Assembly (NCBI RefSeq): GCF_008831285.2
Contig: NW_022204507.1
Coordinates: forward strand, 6,902,174-6,966,173
Length of the DNA: 64,000 nucleotides
Source of the DNA: Nymphaea colorata
Lineage: Eukaryota > Streptophyta > Magnoliopsida > Nymphaeales > Nymphaeaceae
Direction of reading: 5' to 3'
The notes under the pieces are model-generated. The model searched no databases, had not been told where the DNA came from, and saw nothing but the letters and a program-made list of their open reading frames with translations. The translations under genes and the position numbers were made by a program. Shown here in pieces: positions 10,932 through 23,274 of the stretch (position 1 is the first letter of the stretch; each line of letters opens with the position of its first letter).

Positions 10932-12312
10932 CTGTTAGAGAGAGCGATAACCCAGTATTATTTCAAGCCAATAATTGCTGGGAAGCATGTGAGCAGATCA
11001 AAATCTTGTGGGTAGTCATATTCCCCTTTGTGCATAGGACTGCATGTGTTCTATTAATTTGCTTTCGCTTTAGAAAGTGTGCTTGAGCACCCGAGAATGT
11101 GGATCACATGTCAGCATTTTAATTTTCAAAATTTTCATGAATAAAAATTGGGTTTCCAGTGGAAATTAGCTGAGAATGTGTAACCTTGTGGCTTGAAAGT
11201 GTGATCAGATTTGGTCGCCAATTGCTTTCACTCGCTATATGATCTTCCAGTGAACAAGACTATGAATCGAAAGGAGTATTTTTCTCATGTTCGAAGAAGT
11301 TTGAAAGTAGAGTTTCACAAGTACCACACCCCAAACCATTATCTTTTTCAAATAATTTAAAATTTTGGCCTGCACATGAGCTACAAAGGATATGAATATT
11401 TGGGAAATCCTGGAGACTTATCAGTTTGCCAAATTATTCTCTGACGCACATTTCTTTTAATTTGACAAATATGTGATTGAAATATTAGAGATTGGTTTTG
11501 GTTCTTTTTTTTTAGCACCACATTTTACTCCAAGCATATTGTGAAATTCTGATGCTCACAGTCAATTATTTGGTGCCTGAAATGAGTCAATATCAAATAA
11601 GTCACACTTTAGGGGATGTGACATGGCCCGACGAGTCATAACAGCTAGGCAGGTGGATAAACGTTCCAAATCCCTGCCCACCCTGGAGACTGGGGGAAGG
11701 ACCAATGCGTATTTTTGGACTTCAGAAAGTGCATTGTGGATTTTGTAATAAATTTTCAAATAAAATGAAATTTTGGGGCTTCAAATAAATTGGTGACTGG
11801 TTTCCGGGCCAAAGGGTTGACCCGGTAACTGGAATGGGTTATATTATAAATATTTATACTACAGTTTTTCTATAAGTAGATGAAGAAAGTAAGTCTCTCA
11901 CGACTCCATGTTTGATTTTTTTTCGTCAACTAACACATGGAATATGAGTATTTGTACATATTCTTTTACATGGAATATGTTTTTACAAAGGGTTGACTCA
12001 GTAACATTTAGTTTTTAGCATGCATAAAGTAATTGGGTGACAATCCCAGCAGACTCGGCCAGCCCTAACTCGTGACCTTGTAAATGGATGACCCCATCCG
12101 ACTTTAGTAACTCCTGACTCGGACCAGCTATGCCTGTTTCATTCTCAGGTGTTTGGTTAGCTTTTCGAATGTGAACCCTTTCAATCCTGCAAAAGGGCAA
12201 AGATTTAACTTGAAAATTCTGAATAGAGGTGGTTTTTTTCTTTCTAGAGTTGCCTAATGATCTCCTTGATTTTGTTCTTCATGTAAAAGAATGTCTAAAA
12301 TATGTTCACAAA

Positions 12313-12403
<91 letters not shown>

Positions 12404-14080
12404 GCAATTTATCTTTGCAATGGACCTATAATGGATGAAATATGCCAATATGTGCTTTATTAATTGAAACCTCTGCTGAGTACTGTAAACCAGTTCCTTT
12501 TCTTGTTCATCTTTTCCCTTTTTAAGAACCTCGTGGTCGAGCAGAAACCTGCATTATGCCGGAAAAGCAAAAATTACAATTCGCAAGATGAAATACTGAA
12601 GCGCGAAGGAAGCAGCAGAAGAATTCAGATTAATGGCTCCCCCGTTTGCCTATTACGGACTGAAATGGTGATTTCTCGATCACTTGTGACAAGGACAATG
12701 TTGTACTCCAATTTCTCTGTGTTTGGATCCTTAACATCTGAATCCACAAACTCAAAACAGTTAGGATCATTCTGCATACGCATATCCAACAAGTACTTTT
12801 GGCTGACAGGTTATCCATCAACAGCTAGGAACATTCTAATGGCTTCTTGAAGGTGATAAAACAATAGATCCATTTCCCATACATATGTCCAAGGTCATTA
12901 ATCAAAGCACATGACTCGTATCATAAAGAAATTAAAAAGGCAGTGGTAGAGTCTATTATGCTTCGGTGCTTCTACAGCATGGGCAGTATTCCATTTGATA
13001 ACAAAATCGGCTCTCGCAGTGACAGATTCCATGCATGCTTCTATTCTATATATTGAGATCTCACTAGTGGACGGGGAACATGTTCAAAGCAATTATTTTA
13101 TCTTTTTTCACACCGGCAAGCTTTAAAAAAGTGCAAACAAATCCTTTTTTTTTTTAACTGATCCTTGAGATAATTTTTCATTCACATGTTTTGGTGTTTC
13201 CATAGGATAAAGAATACTGGAAATAGCTGGTTCTTTTGGCTGCCAGGATAACCTAGGATGAGCTGTGCAGGACAGCAGTATACAGGATCACAACCTAAAC
13301 TATAAATTTCACCACTGAAAGCAAAACATTCTACCTTATATTAATTATGTTTCATTTGTAGTTAATTTGATGGTTGAGAAAGGAAAATATCTACAAATTG
13401 AATTCTCCCAAGATCATCATCATAGTTGTTACAACATAAGTGGAATAACCTAGCAGAAAGGGATGGAATGGGCGAAGAGAGAGAAGGGCTATGTGTTGAG
13501 CTTTCCTGAGTCGAGCCTAACTGGGTCGAAACTGGTTGGATTTGGCACTCGAGCAAGATGAGGGTAAATCATGCACTTCGTCAAATGATGTAAATATCTC
13601 AGATCACTCATGCATCCAGACCGAGTTGCATAACTATATGAGATACCTGAGTCCAATAAATATATGGATCTCCAATGACTGTTCGATTATTGTCCCATAC
13701 ATTTCCCTAGGGCCTCTCCACATTCCAGGCTACTGTGGCATTGAAGATTCACCTACTAGTACTGCTGCTGCTCTTGTCCAGATTGGCTGCGTTTGGGAAA
13801 TTGGTAACAAAAGCTGATGGGAGCATCCAGAAATATTACTAAATATAAGTAAAAAGATCTCTCTCTCTCTCTCTCTCTCTAAATGATGGGTAACACAACA
13901 GTTCGACCTGAGTTTCATGTATTAACCATGCCATCAAGGGCAGGGTGACCTGTATTAACTAAGTCTTCAGTTCGAGTCTTGAAGAGTGTTGTCTTGATGG
14001 TATTAAGGAGTGGTAATCTGGAATTAAGGTCCTGAGGAGTTCTTATCTTCCCCTCTTCCTCTGATGATTTTCATGTAAAC

Positions 14081-14139
<59 letters not shown>

Positions 14140-14621
14140 AATCCAAATAACCATGCACCTCTTATGATTTTTGTTGAAGAAAATTGGCACTTTGAAGGAA
14201 ACAAAACAATGCATGTTTGTTCTTGACATCGAAATATAAAAAGTTCGAGCTCTTACCTACACGTTTCGTGGTGCAGTGAAGAGCGTCTTGTTTATACTTA
14301 ATGCATACACAAGGATCTCTCCTGAAGACATCGTCGCCTAGAAGAAGGAGGAGAACAAGAAAGAAATTATGATGGCAAAGTTGATGAAGACAAGGACCTG
14401 TGATAATACCAATTGGAGGTACAGATATGAGACAGAGTGAGCGAACAGATGATGGTACCTGTTAACTTCACCTTCTGCCCATCAATCCCGTTATGCATGG
14501 TTGTGATGAAGAAGTTATGACCCTTGTTTGAATGTTTACGTAAAATTCTTCTAGCTAGCTGCTGCCTGTCCAACCACAACGGTTGTATCTGCACACTTAT
14601 ATAGACGTAGAGGTAAACCAC
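10496..14621 (-). CDS. Reverse-strand multi-exon gene family, copy 2 (most complete set of exons)
   Basis: Family not recognised. Proposed exons in transcript order: 14459-14621 ([20 protein letters not shown], ending KVKLTG before a GTACCATC donor); 14257-14397 (...[19 protein letters not shown], ending at a GTAAGAGC donor); 13753-13813 ([21 protein letters not shown] acceptor, GTGAATC donor); 13647-13732 ([19 protein letters not shown], donor CAG/GTATCT); 12657-12802 ([20 protein letters not shown], then [20 protein letters not shown]); 10871-10931 ([20 protein letters not shown]); 10496-10789 (Gly/Ala/Ser-rich tail). Two of these pairs join in phase at plant-like donors. The exon near 13700 differs in copy 3 mainly by conservative changes. 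The order mirrors copies 1 and 4. A start codon is uncertain, and joining all pieces is inference. Confidence 0.4.
11336..12314. other. Spacer without recognised genes
   Basis: No conserved exon or element was recognised. A reverse frame near 12015-12200 follows a CTTTTGCAG acceptor-like site but has no second copy to test it. Confidence 0.4.
12315..12399. repeat. Long (TA)n microsatellite
   Basis: About 85 bases of uninterrupted TA, the longest pure dinucleotide run in the window. A tyrosine/isoleucine frame through it is an artefact. Confidence 0.98.
12400..13270. repeat. Diverged relative of block A
   Basis: Similar in order to 550-1090 and 25440-25990, with landmarks such as 'cagaaattattac' versus 'caaaaattacaat' and 'tctgaatccacaa'. 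Divergence is clearly higher than between the other two copies. It contains the exon 12657-12802. Confidence 0.6.
14083..14136. repeat. (CT)n microsatellite, unit 1
   Basis: 54 bases of CT. The equivalent run in unit 2 is longer (18654-18714). Confidence 0.97.
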
Positions 14622-15685
14622 AAACTGCTTTGCACATTAATTTGGTGGATGAAATCAAGTGTACCACAAAAACTGCGGCCACTTGAGTGTTGAGGGGCCC
14701 TTGCCTGGAAGTTTGACATTGTCAAGGAGGCGATCTATCCACAGCAGGACAAGTAAGCATGGCCTGGCCTCACTCCTTTGAGATCATGCACGAATCTTTC
14801 TCTGTCACTTAAGGAATTAAGAAATAAAATGCAAGGAATTTTCAGAAACATTACTTCAATTAATTATGAATTGGCTATAATGAATGCCTTTTACTTTGAA
14901 ACTATGAAGCCATTCAATACTTGGAAGCACGTGATCTTTAAATTTGCTTCTTCAGAGCTAAAGTATCGCTGACAGTGGACCAAAATCATATTACCTGAAC
15001 ATGATCCGGCAAAATGGGAGGGCATCGACTATAAAATGCCATATAGGATATTCGGATCCACCCTCATGAGATACCCTCGTATTTTGCTTCTTTTAGGTTA
15101 TGAGTTTGACACTAGTTTTCATTTTCTCGACCCTAGCTAGCAATCTCACACTGACAATTACACGTCACAAATCGCTTGGTTTTGCCACAGCTTGATGGGT
15201 TCCGTATATGAACATTCGATAATCCGAATGGGTCGATGGAAAACTGACATTAAGTTGATAATATTTTCTAGTTTACAAGTGTTTTTATAATAAGCATAAA
15301 TGAATGGCGCTTATAGAATTAACATTTTATTAGCAAAAAAGTCTGCATTTGTCATCAAAGCAACTTAAATCGAAACGTGTTTTATATTATAGGGAATAGT
15401 ATCAGCGTTTGATTTTAAAGAATGGTGGTGACTAAGTTTTAAAAAATGGAAACTAAGCTGTATTTTCAAGAAATAGGAATACCCTTTAAGAAAAAAGGAT
15501 CTCGATTAAGGAAATTGATTTACTTCTCCTATGAGTGGTATTTTTGTCTCTTGTAAATATAACTTGGTTTTTATTTTTTCAACTTCATCTCAAACATCTA
15601 GCCTTTTTAAAATCGATGGCTCATACGATATTCATCTAATAATGTATATAAGGGTCTTATAGTTATATATATATACATGTATATA

Positions 15686-15900
15686 CATAGCGCAGCTGGT
15701 TGAGCTAAGATATATATAAAGATGCAGGTCTCTAGTTCAATTTCTATGGGCATCATGCTTTTATGTCTTAAGTAGTGAGACATAGTACCTAAGGTAAAGG
15801 GTACACCATTGCCATCGCTGATAGCAACGTAGTTTATGATCTAGAAGGTAAGGAAATGAGGGGCTTTTGGGCCTAAGTTGCTGACTTCTTGCTCACCTGA
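15686..15900 (+). mobile_element. tRNA-derived SINE-like element, copy 2
   Basis: The A box TAGCGCAGCTGGTTGAGC is a good match to the pol III consensus. A B-box-like CTAGTTCAATTTC follows about 40 bases later. The body matches the copies at 4683 and 20310. Confidence 0.6.
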
Positions 15901-16773
15901 CAGTCTATGTCTTGTTTTAAATGTTATTTGCTTTTATTTCAAAAACTTATTTGCTTAAACATTTTTCTGATCCACAACATGAAGCGATCGAGTGAGCAGC
16001 CTGACCAATTTGATTCTCTTTTCGTTTTCCACTACGAAATATGGGCAAGTAACCAATGGTATGGATTGGTGCGCCTTGCAACCCGAAATCCCAATCAGTT
16101 CCACAAAGCATAGAAGAATGCAGATGTGCTTGCAGTAATGATTGAATTCGGATTACTTTTACAGCTGCTGAATGCTTATGAATCTTCTTGACAGCCGAAT
16201 GCCCCCTCCCCCCCAAAAAAAAAACAAAAGCATTGTCATAGAGACATGCCATTTTTTAGTAGCATAATTTTTAATTAATTACACGAACAGCAGATTGGGG
16301 CACACAGATATGACGAAAGATAATGTTGGCCATATTTAAAATTAGAAAACTTCATTTCCCTTGGTAAATGAAAAGAACTTATGTCCACAGCAGGCAGCTA
16401 TTATAAAATATAAGATTGGATTCAATCCGCAAGGAATGATGTGATTTTGTTGACGAATATTTGTAAAACCCAAGCCTCAGTTGGGTCTTTTATCTGAAAA
16501 AGAAAAGATTTATTCTGTTGCAGCAAGACTCCTTCCATATTACCCTGCAAAACTTAAAAGGCCTGCTGGCCATACATCAAGAAACATGACACTAAATCAG
16601 GAAATTAAGAACAGCCAAATTTTGTAAGAATCGGTGGAATTTTGGCTTAAAAAAATAGAATTATTGGCAAAGCTGATTAGACCTGATGCCAAGCTTGACC
16701 CGAAGATTTCGATACAAGTTCCGGACTCTGCTGATTTTACTTACTACCTTTCATAGCATCGTGCTCATAAAAC

Positions 16774-16977
16774 ATGGTTGGAGTGATTCTTGGTCCAAAA
16801 AATTGGAGATCTGCTATTAAAAAGTTGAAAAAAATGAGTGGAGGTGATTATCGATATCTAGGATCCTCCTTTTCTCGAAAAGATACTCATCTTCTTCAAT
16901 GTCGACCTTCAAAGGAGGTGATTGGTCATCTTCGTAGACCCATCCCACTCAACTCTTTTGATGAGTGGTTGATATAG
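16774..16977 (+). other. Short open frame in unit C, not supported as a gene
   Basis: A 67-codon frame (SAIKKLKKMSGGDYRYLG...) is open here. In the tandem duplicate near 21395-21590 the start region is deleted and stops interrupt it. I do not recognise the sequence. Confidence 0.2.
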
Positions 16978-17537
16978 CCATTATTCCATCTCTGTGGAAT
17001 ATGGCATTAATTGTGTAGTGTTGTTTTTCCTTTGTTTGTATATATTTTCCCTTTCCTTTTATTTTACGAAACAGTGCATGGTTTTGTATTGGGTTATTCA
17101 TCCTATGTCATGGTTTGCTAGTTTTTTAATGTATTTTTTTTATTTTTATCACGTGTCAATCAATGCAAGTCAATACCACAAAAGGTGCAAGCACTTGCCA
17201 TTGCCTCGAAATAAGCAACATAGAACATCAATAGTTGAAGACGAAATTGGGCTCATGTCACAGCTCATTCTGTTAGTTGAGCGAGTTCGTTGAACTCGAC
17301 TCTCTAACCTTGTCATGGTTCGAGCAAAGACTAACAACAAATGCTATTTGACGCCTAACATCCATTTCATTTTTACATTTCTAGCGTGTTTGCTCTCTCC
17401 TCATTCTGTTCATCTCCAACCGACCACAAACGTTTAGTGATTCTTCAGGCAACACTGCCACCACTGGCTAAACAAGAACAGCAGTATACAGGCTCACAAG
17501 CTAAACTATAAATTTCACCACTGAAAGCAAAACATTC

Positions 17538-17898
17538 TGAAAATTTTGAGAGAGTAAGAAGGAAAGAGAGTAATAAAAGCTCAAGGAATTAACGTGGTTC
17601 GGCTAAACTCAGCCTACATCCACGACAAGGGGAAACCTCTCTCTTCTACAATGTGTTGAGAGAGTTCTTTATTGATATTTATAGTTGGTGTTACAGCAGG
17701 GATCCTACAATCATGGATCTTGATTTGGATAAACATGGTAACTCTTTATGCTCAGCCGATCCCTTGATTTTAGGAATTGATATTCCATCAGTCCACTGCT
17801 TGATTTTAGGAAGATATCTTTCATCTTGATCTTCAACTGATTGCTTGATTTTAGGAGGAGATCTTTCATCGTGATCTTTAGCCATCGTTACTTTATCA
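17538..17898. mobile_element. Solo LTR with 5-bp target-site duplication
   Basis: 361 bp, starting TGAAAA and ending TTATCA, so it has the TG...CA ends of an LTR. It is flanked by CATTC on both sides (17533-17537 and 17899-17903). The tandem duplicate has the uninterrupted site with a single CATTC at 13327-13331. Inside is the 'aacgtggttcggc' plus 'atccacga' signature often seen in plant LTR/TRIM-type elements, and a short degenerate internal repeat (about 17740-17880) containing 'ttgattttagga'. No internal retrotransposon region remains. Confidence 0.93.
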
Positions 17899-18216
17899 CA
17901 TTCTACCTTCTATTAATTATGTTTCATTTGCAGTTAATTTGATGGTTGAGAAAGGAAAATATCTATAAATTGAATTCTCCCAAGATCATCATCATACTTG
18001 TTACAATATAGGTGGAATAACCTAGCAGAAAGGGATGGAACGGGTGAAGAGAGAGAAGGGTATGTGTTGAGCTTTCCTGAGTCGAGCATAACTGGGTCGA
18101 AACTGGTTGGATTTGGCACTCGAGCAAGATGAGGGTAAATCATGCAGTTCGCAAAATGATGTAAATATCTCAAATCACTCTGCATGCAGACCTAGTTGCA
18201 TAACTATATGAGATAC

Positions 18217-18651
18217 CTGAGTCCAATAAATATATGGATCTCCAACGACTGTTCGAGTATTGCCCCATACATTTCTCTAGGGCCTCTCCACTTTCCAGGC
18301 TACTGTGGCATTGAAGATTCACCTACTAGTACTGCTGCTGCTCTTGTCCAGATTGGCTGCGTTTAGGAAATTGGTAACAAAAGCTGATGGGAGCATCCAG
18401 AAATATTACTAAATATAAGTAAAAAAATCTCTCTCTCTCTCTCTAAACGATGGGTAACACAACAGTTCGAGCTGAGTTTCATGTATTAACCATGCCATCA
18501 AGGGCTGGGTGACCTGTATTAACTAAGTCTTCAGTTCGAGTCTTGAAGAGTGTTGTCTTGATGGTATTAAGGAGTGGTAATCTGGAAGTAAGGTGCTGAG
18601 GAGTTCTTATCTTCCCCTCTTCCTCTGATGATTTTCATGTAAACAACTCTT

Positions 18652-18718
<67 letters not shown>

Positions 18719-19254
18719 GTGAATCCAAATAACCATGCACCTCTTATGATTTTCGTTGAAGAAAATTGGCACTTTGAACGAAACAAAACAATGCATGTTT
18801 GTTCTTGACATCGAAATATAAAAAGTTCGAGTCTCTTACCTACACGTTTCGTGGTGCAGCGAAGGGCGTCTTGTTTATACTTAATTCATACACAAGGATC
18901 TCTCCTAAAGATATCGTCGTCTTTAAAGTGAGCAATGACTGCAAAACAAATCCAACCAAAGAAGTAATTGAACCTATCACCGGTCAAAAACCTAGAAGAA
19001 GAAGAAGGCGGAGAACAAGAAAGAAATCATGATGGCATAGTTGATGAAGATAACGACCTGTGATAATACCAATTGGAGGTACAGATATGAAATAGAGCGA
19101 GCGGACAGATGATGGTACCTGTTAACTTCACCTTCTTCCCATCAATCCCGTTATGCATGGTTGCGGTGAAGAAGTTATGACCCTTGTTTGAATGTTTACG
19201 TAAAATCCTTCTAGCTAGCTGCTGCCTGTCCAACCACAACGGTTGTATGTGCAC
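18217..19254 (-). pseudogene. Reverse-strand multi-exon gene family, copy 3 (5' exons only)
   Basis: Exons matching copy 2: 19119-19254 ([20 protein letters not shown], donor GTACCATC), 18840-18938 (IAHFKDDDIFRRDPCV followed by TGA where copy 2 has TGC), 18323-18383, and 18217-18302 ([19 protein letters not shown]). The tandem duplication stops before the later exons, so this copy has no 3' half. The in-frame TGA also suggests it is dead. At the second exon it keeps an intron-like segment with a TTTTGCAG acceptor that copy 2 has lost, so copy 3 informs the ancestral structure. Confidence 0.45.
18654..18714. repeat. (CT)n microsatellite, unit 2
   Basis: 61 bases of CT, the paralogue of 14083-14136 with a different repeat number. 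Confidence 0.97.
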
Positions 19255-20309
19255 ACTTATATAGATGTAGAGTTAAACCACAAACTTCTTTGCACATTAA
19301 TTTGGTGAATGAAATCAAGTGTACCACAAAAACTGTGGGCACTTGTGTGTTGAGGGGCCCTTGCCTGGAAGTTTGACATTGTGAAGGAGGCGACCTATAC
19401 ACAGCAGGACAAGTAAGCATGGCCCGGCCTCACTCCTTTGAGATCATGCATGAATCTTTCTCTGTTACTTAAGGAATTAAGAAATAAAATGCGAGGAATT
19501 TTCATAAACATTACTTCAATTAATTATGAATTGGATATAATGAATGCCTTTTACTTAGAAGCTATGAAGCCAATCAATACTTAAAAGCATGTGATCTTTA
19601 AATTTGATTCTTCAGAGCTAAAGTATCGCTGACAGCGGATCAAAATCATATTACGTGAACATGATCCACCAAAATGCGAGGGCATCGACTATAAAATGCC
19701 ATATAGGATATTTGGAACCACCCTCATGAGATGCCCTCGCATTTTGCTTCTTTTAGGTTATGAGTTTGACACTAGTTTTCATTTTCTCGACCCTAGCTAG
19801 CAATCTCACACTGACAATTACAAGTCACAAATCGCTTGGTTTTGCCACAGCTTGATGGGTTCCATATATGAACGTTCGATAATCCGAATGGGTCGATGGA
19901 AAACCGACATTAAGTTGATCATATTTCCTAGTTTAAAAGTGTTTTTATAATAAGCAAAAATGAATGGCGCTTATAGCATTAACATTTTATTATCAAAACA
20001 TGTTTTATATTATAGGGAATAGTATCAGCGTTTGATTTTAAAGAATGGTTGTGACTAAGTTGAAAAAAATGGAAACTAAGCCGTATTTTCAAGAAATAGG
20101 AATACCCTTTAAGAAGAAAGGACCTTGATTAAGGAAATTGATTCACTCCTTCCTATGAATGGTATTTTTGTCTCTTGTAAATATAACTTGGTTTTTATTT
20201 TTTCAACTTCATCTCAAACATCTAGCGTCTTTAAAATCGAAGGCTCACACGATATTCATCTAATAATGTATATAAGGGTCTTATAGTTGTATATATATAC
20301 ATGTATATA

Positions 20310-20522
20310 CATAGCGCAGCTGGTTGAGCTAAGATCTATATAAAGATGCAGGTCTCTAGTTCAATTTCTATGGGCATCATACTTTTATGTCTTAAGTAGT
20401 GGGACATAGTACCTAAGGTAAAGGGTACACCATTGCCATCGCTGATAGCAGCATAGTTTAAGATCTAGAAGGTAAGGAAACGAGGGGCTTTTGGGCCTAA
20501 GTTGTTGACTTCTTGCTCACCT
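20310..20522 (+). mobile_element. tRNA-derived SINE-like element, copy 3
   Basis: Carried within tandem unit 2. It has the same A box (TAGCGCAGCTGGTTGAGC) and B-box-like stretch as the copy at 15686, so it arose by the tandem duplication and not by a new insertion. Confidence 0.6.
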
Positions 20523-22329
20523 GACAGTCTATGTCTTGTTTTAAATGTTATTTGCTTTTATTTTGAAAACTTATTTGCTTATACCTTTTTCTGATCCACA
20601 ACATGAAGCGATCGAGTGAGCAGCCAGACCAATTCGATTAGTTTTTCGTTTTCCACTACGAAATATGGGCAAGTAACCAATGGTATGGATTGGTGCACCT
20701 TGCAACCCGAAAATCTCAATCGGTTCCACAAAGCATAGAAGAACGTAGATGTGCTTGCAGTACTGATTGAATTCAGATTACTTTTACAGCTGCTGAATGC
20801 TTATGAATCTTCATGACAGCCGAATGCCCCCCCCACCCCCCACCCCCCCCAAAAAAAAAAAGCATTTCATAGAGACATGCCATTTTTTAGTAGCATAATT
20901 TCTAATTAATTACCCGAACAGCAGATTGGGGGGCATGGATATGACGAAAGTTAATGTTGACCATATTTAAAATTAGAAAACTTCATTTCCCTTGGTAAAT
21001 GAAGAGAACTTATGTCCAGAGCAGGCAGCTATTATAAAATATAAGATTGGATTCAATCCGCTAGGAATGATGTAATTTTGTTGACGAATATGTGTCAAAC
21101 CCAAGCCTCAGTTGGGTCTTTTATCTGAAAAAGAAAAGATTTATTATGTTGCAGGGCGACTCCTTCCTTATTACCCTGGAAAACTTGAAGGGCCTGCTGG
21201 CCATACATCATGGAACATGACCCTAAATCAGGAAATTAAGAACAGCCAAATTTTGTAAGAATCGGTGGAATTTTGGCTTAAAAAAATAGAATTAATGGCA
21301 AAGCTGATTAGACCTAATGCCAAGCTTGAGCCGAAGATGTTGGTACAAGTTTCGGACTCTGCCAATTTTACTTACTGCCTTTCATAGCATCGTCTTGGTC
21401 CCAAAAATTGGAGATCTGCTATTAAAATGTTGAAAAAACTGAGTGGAGGTGATTATCTATATCTAGGTTCCTCCTTTTCTCAAAAAGATACTCATCTTCT
21501 TCAATGTTGACCTTCAAAGGAGGTGATTGGTGATCTTCGTAGACCCATCCCACTCAACTCTTTTGATGAGTGGTTGATATAGCCATTATTCCATCTCTGT
21601 GGAATATGGCATTAATTGTGCGGTGTTGTTTTTCCATTGCTTGTATATATTTTCCTTTCCTTTTATTTTAAGAAACAGTGCATGGTTTTGTATGGGGTTA
21701 TTCATCCTATGTCATGGTTTGCTAGTTTTTTAATGTAATTTTTTTATTTTTTATCACGTGTCAATCAATCCAAGTCAATACCACAAAAGCTGCAAGCACT
21801 TGCCATTGCCTCCAAATAAGCAACATCGAACATCAATAGTTGAAGACGAAATCGGGCTCATGTCTCAGCTCATTCTTTTAGTTGAGCGAGTTCGTTGAAC
21901 TCGACTCTCTAAACTCGTCATGGTTCGAGCAAAGACTAACAACAAATGCTATTTGACGCCTAACATCCATTTCATTTTTAATTTTCTAGCGTGTTTTCTC
22001 TCTCCTCTCTCTCCTCATTCTGTTCATCTCCATCCGACCAAAAAGGTTTAGTGATTCTTCAGGCAACACAGCTGCCGCTGTATCGACGACCAACGATCAA
22101 CCAATGGCGGCAGCCTTGTGTTTTTTTTTCTCCTTTTTTCCCTCTCTCACTCAATCTGAACAGGAACCTTTTAGGATTGATAAACTCTTTTAGAATGACC
22201 TCATTCGAAAAAGGGTTTCACTTTCACATAAAAAAAGTCACTCACACGAGCGAGGGTTTCAGGGCACTGGTTAGAAGAATCGATGGGGAAGGATGATGGC
22301 CGATGGTTCTGCTGAGTAACGGGACCCTG

Positions 22330-23225
22330 TTGGAGTGCTTTGCACATGTGGTGAATGAAGTCAAGTATACCAAAAAAACTACGGGCCCTTGCCTGGAAGT
22401 TTGACACTCCAAAGGAGGCAACCTATCCACAGCAGGAGAAGGAAGCAGGGTCCGGCCTCACTTCTTGAGGTCATGCTTGAACATCTTTCGGTTAAAACAT
22501 TGTGCAATAAGAAATAAAAAGGGAGAAATGTTGGGAGACATGACTTCAACAAAGTAAGAATTGGCTACAATGAAAAATACACTTGACTTGTTTTCTTATT
22601 GTGCCTAACAACATTCATCAGTTTTCTAACAGAAAACCAACACCTTTTACCTAGATGATATGAAGCCAATCAGTGCTTAGAAGCATGTGGTTTTTTGTTT
22701 ATCCGGCAACAGAGTTGAAGCTCTACATGCCTACCAGTATCACTGACAGTAGACCAAAATCATATTACCTGACCATGGTCTGAGCAAAATGCAAGGGCAT
22801 CGATTATAAATTAGTTTCTTATTCAATATATCTATCTAAACAAATTCATTCGATCAACTAGATCAATACGTGAGCTGGATTTAGGTGATTATTTTTTGGA
22901 TATGCTCTATTGGTCGAAGTTCTCTTATATACCAAATTAAATGGGGATTCTGTAGAGCTCTTAATTTTAATGAGACTAGATGGTGGAGATTAAGTTCAAA
23001 AAAAGTTGTATTTTCAAAAAAGATGAATACCTTTTAAAAAAAGTCATAGATCTTGACTAATGAAGTTTATTTATTCCGTCTTATGAGTGGCATTTCGGCC
23101 ACTTGAAAGCACAACTAACTTGGTTTCTATTTTCTTCAATTTATTCTCAAACATGTGACCTTGTTAAGATCAATGACTCATATGCACAATTTTCATCCAA
23201 TCTGGTATATAAGAGTCAAGTATCT
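22330..23225. repeat. Partial third copy of the tandem unit
   Basis: Matches 14625-15070 ('cccttgcctggaagtttgaca', 'ccacagcagga') and then 15410-15660, with the middle missing. More diverged than units 1 and 2, so it was probably formed earlier. Confidence 0.7.
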
Positions 23226-23274
23226 AACTAATTTCTTATACATATAATGAGTGAACGATGACTCTGGTCATTTA

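Larger units (their letters stand above)
8657..11335. repeat. Duplicated block D, copy 1
   Basis: Collinear with 28144-30718 over its full length. Similarity starts at 'gtgtagttttcac' and ends where the sequences turn to 'accccaaacc' here and 'acccacccca' there. The block carries a forward terminal exon, a reverse transit-peptide-like exon and a reverse low-complexity C-terminal exon. Confidence 0.9.
13271..17460. repeat. Tandem duplication, unit 1
   Basis: About 4.2 kb, directly repeated at 17476-22080, with unit start points 4205 bases apart. Similarity is very high along the whole length. It begins at 'acagcagtatacagg' and ends at 'tgattcttcaggcaacac'. It holds the first four exons of copy 2, a SINE-like element and unit C. 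Confidence 0.93.
17476..22080. repeat. Tandem duplication, unit 2
   Basis: Direct repeat of 13271-17460. It differs by a solo LTR insertion (17538-17898), a longer CT microsatellite, a deletion of about 40 bases relative to 15335-15375, and scattered substitutions. Confidence 0.93.

Noticed and set aside
12229-12438. Forward open frame of YIYIYI repeats
   Set aside because: It is just the translation of an 85-base TA microsatellite.
13950-14050. A second SINE-like element from a B-box-like CAGTTCGAGTCTTGA
   Set aside because: No convincing A box at the right distance, and no dispersed copies outside the tandem unit.
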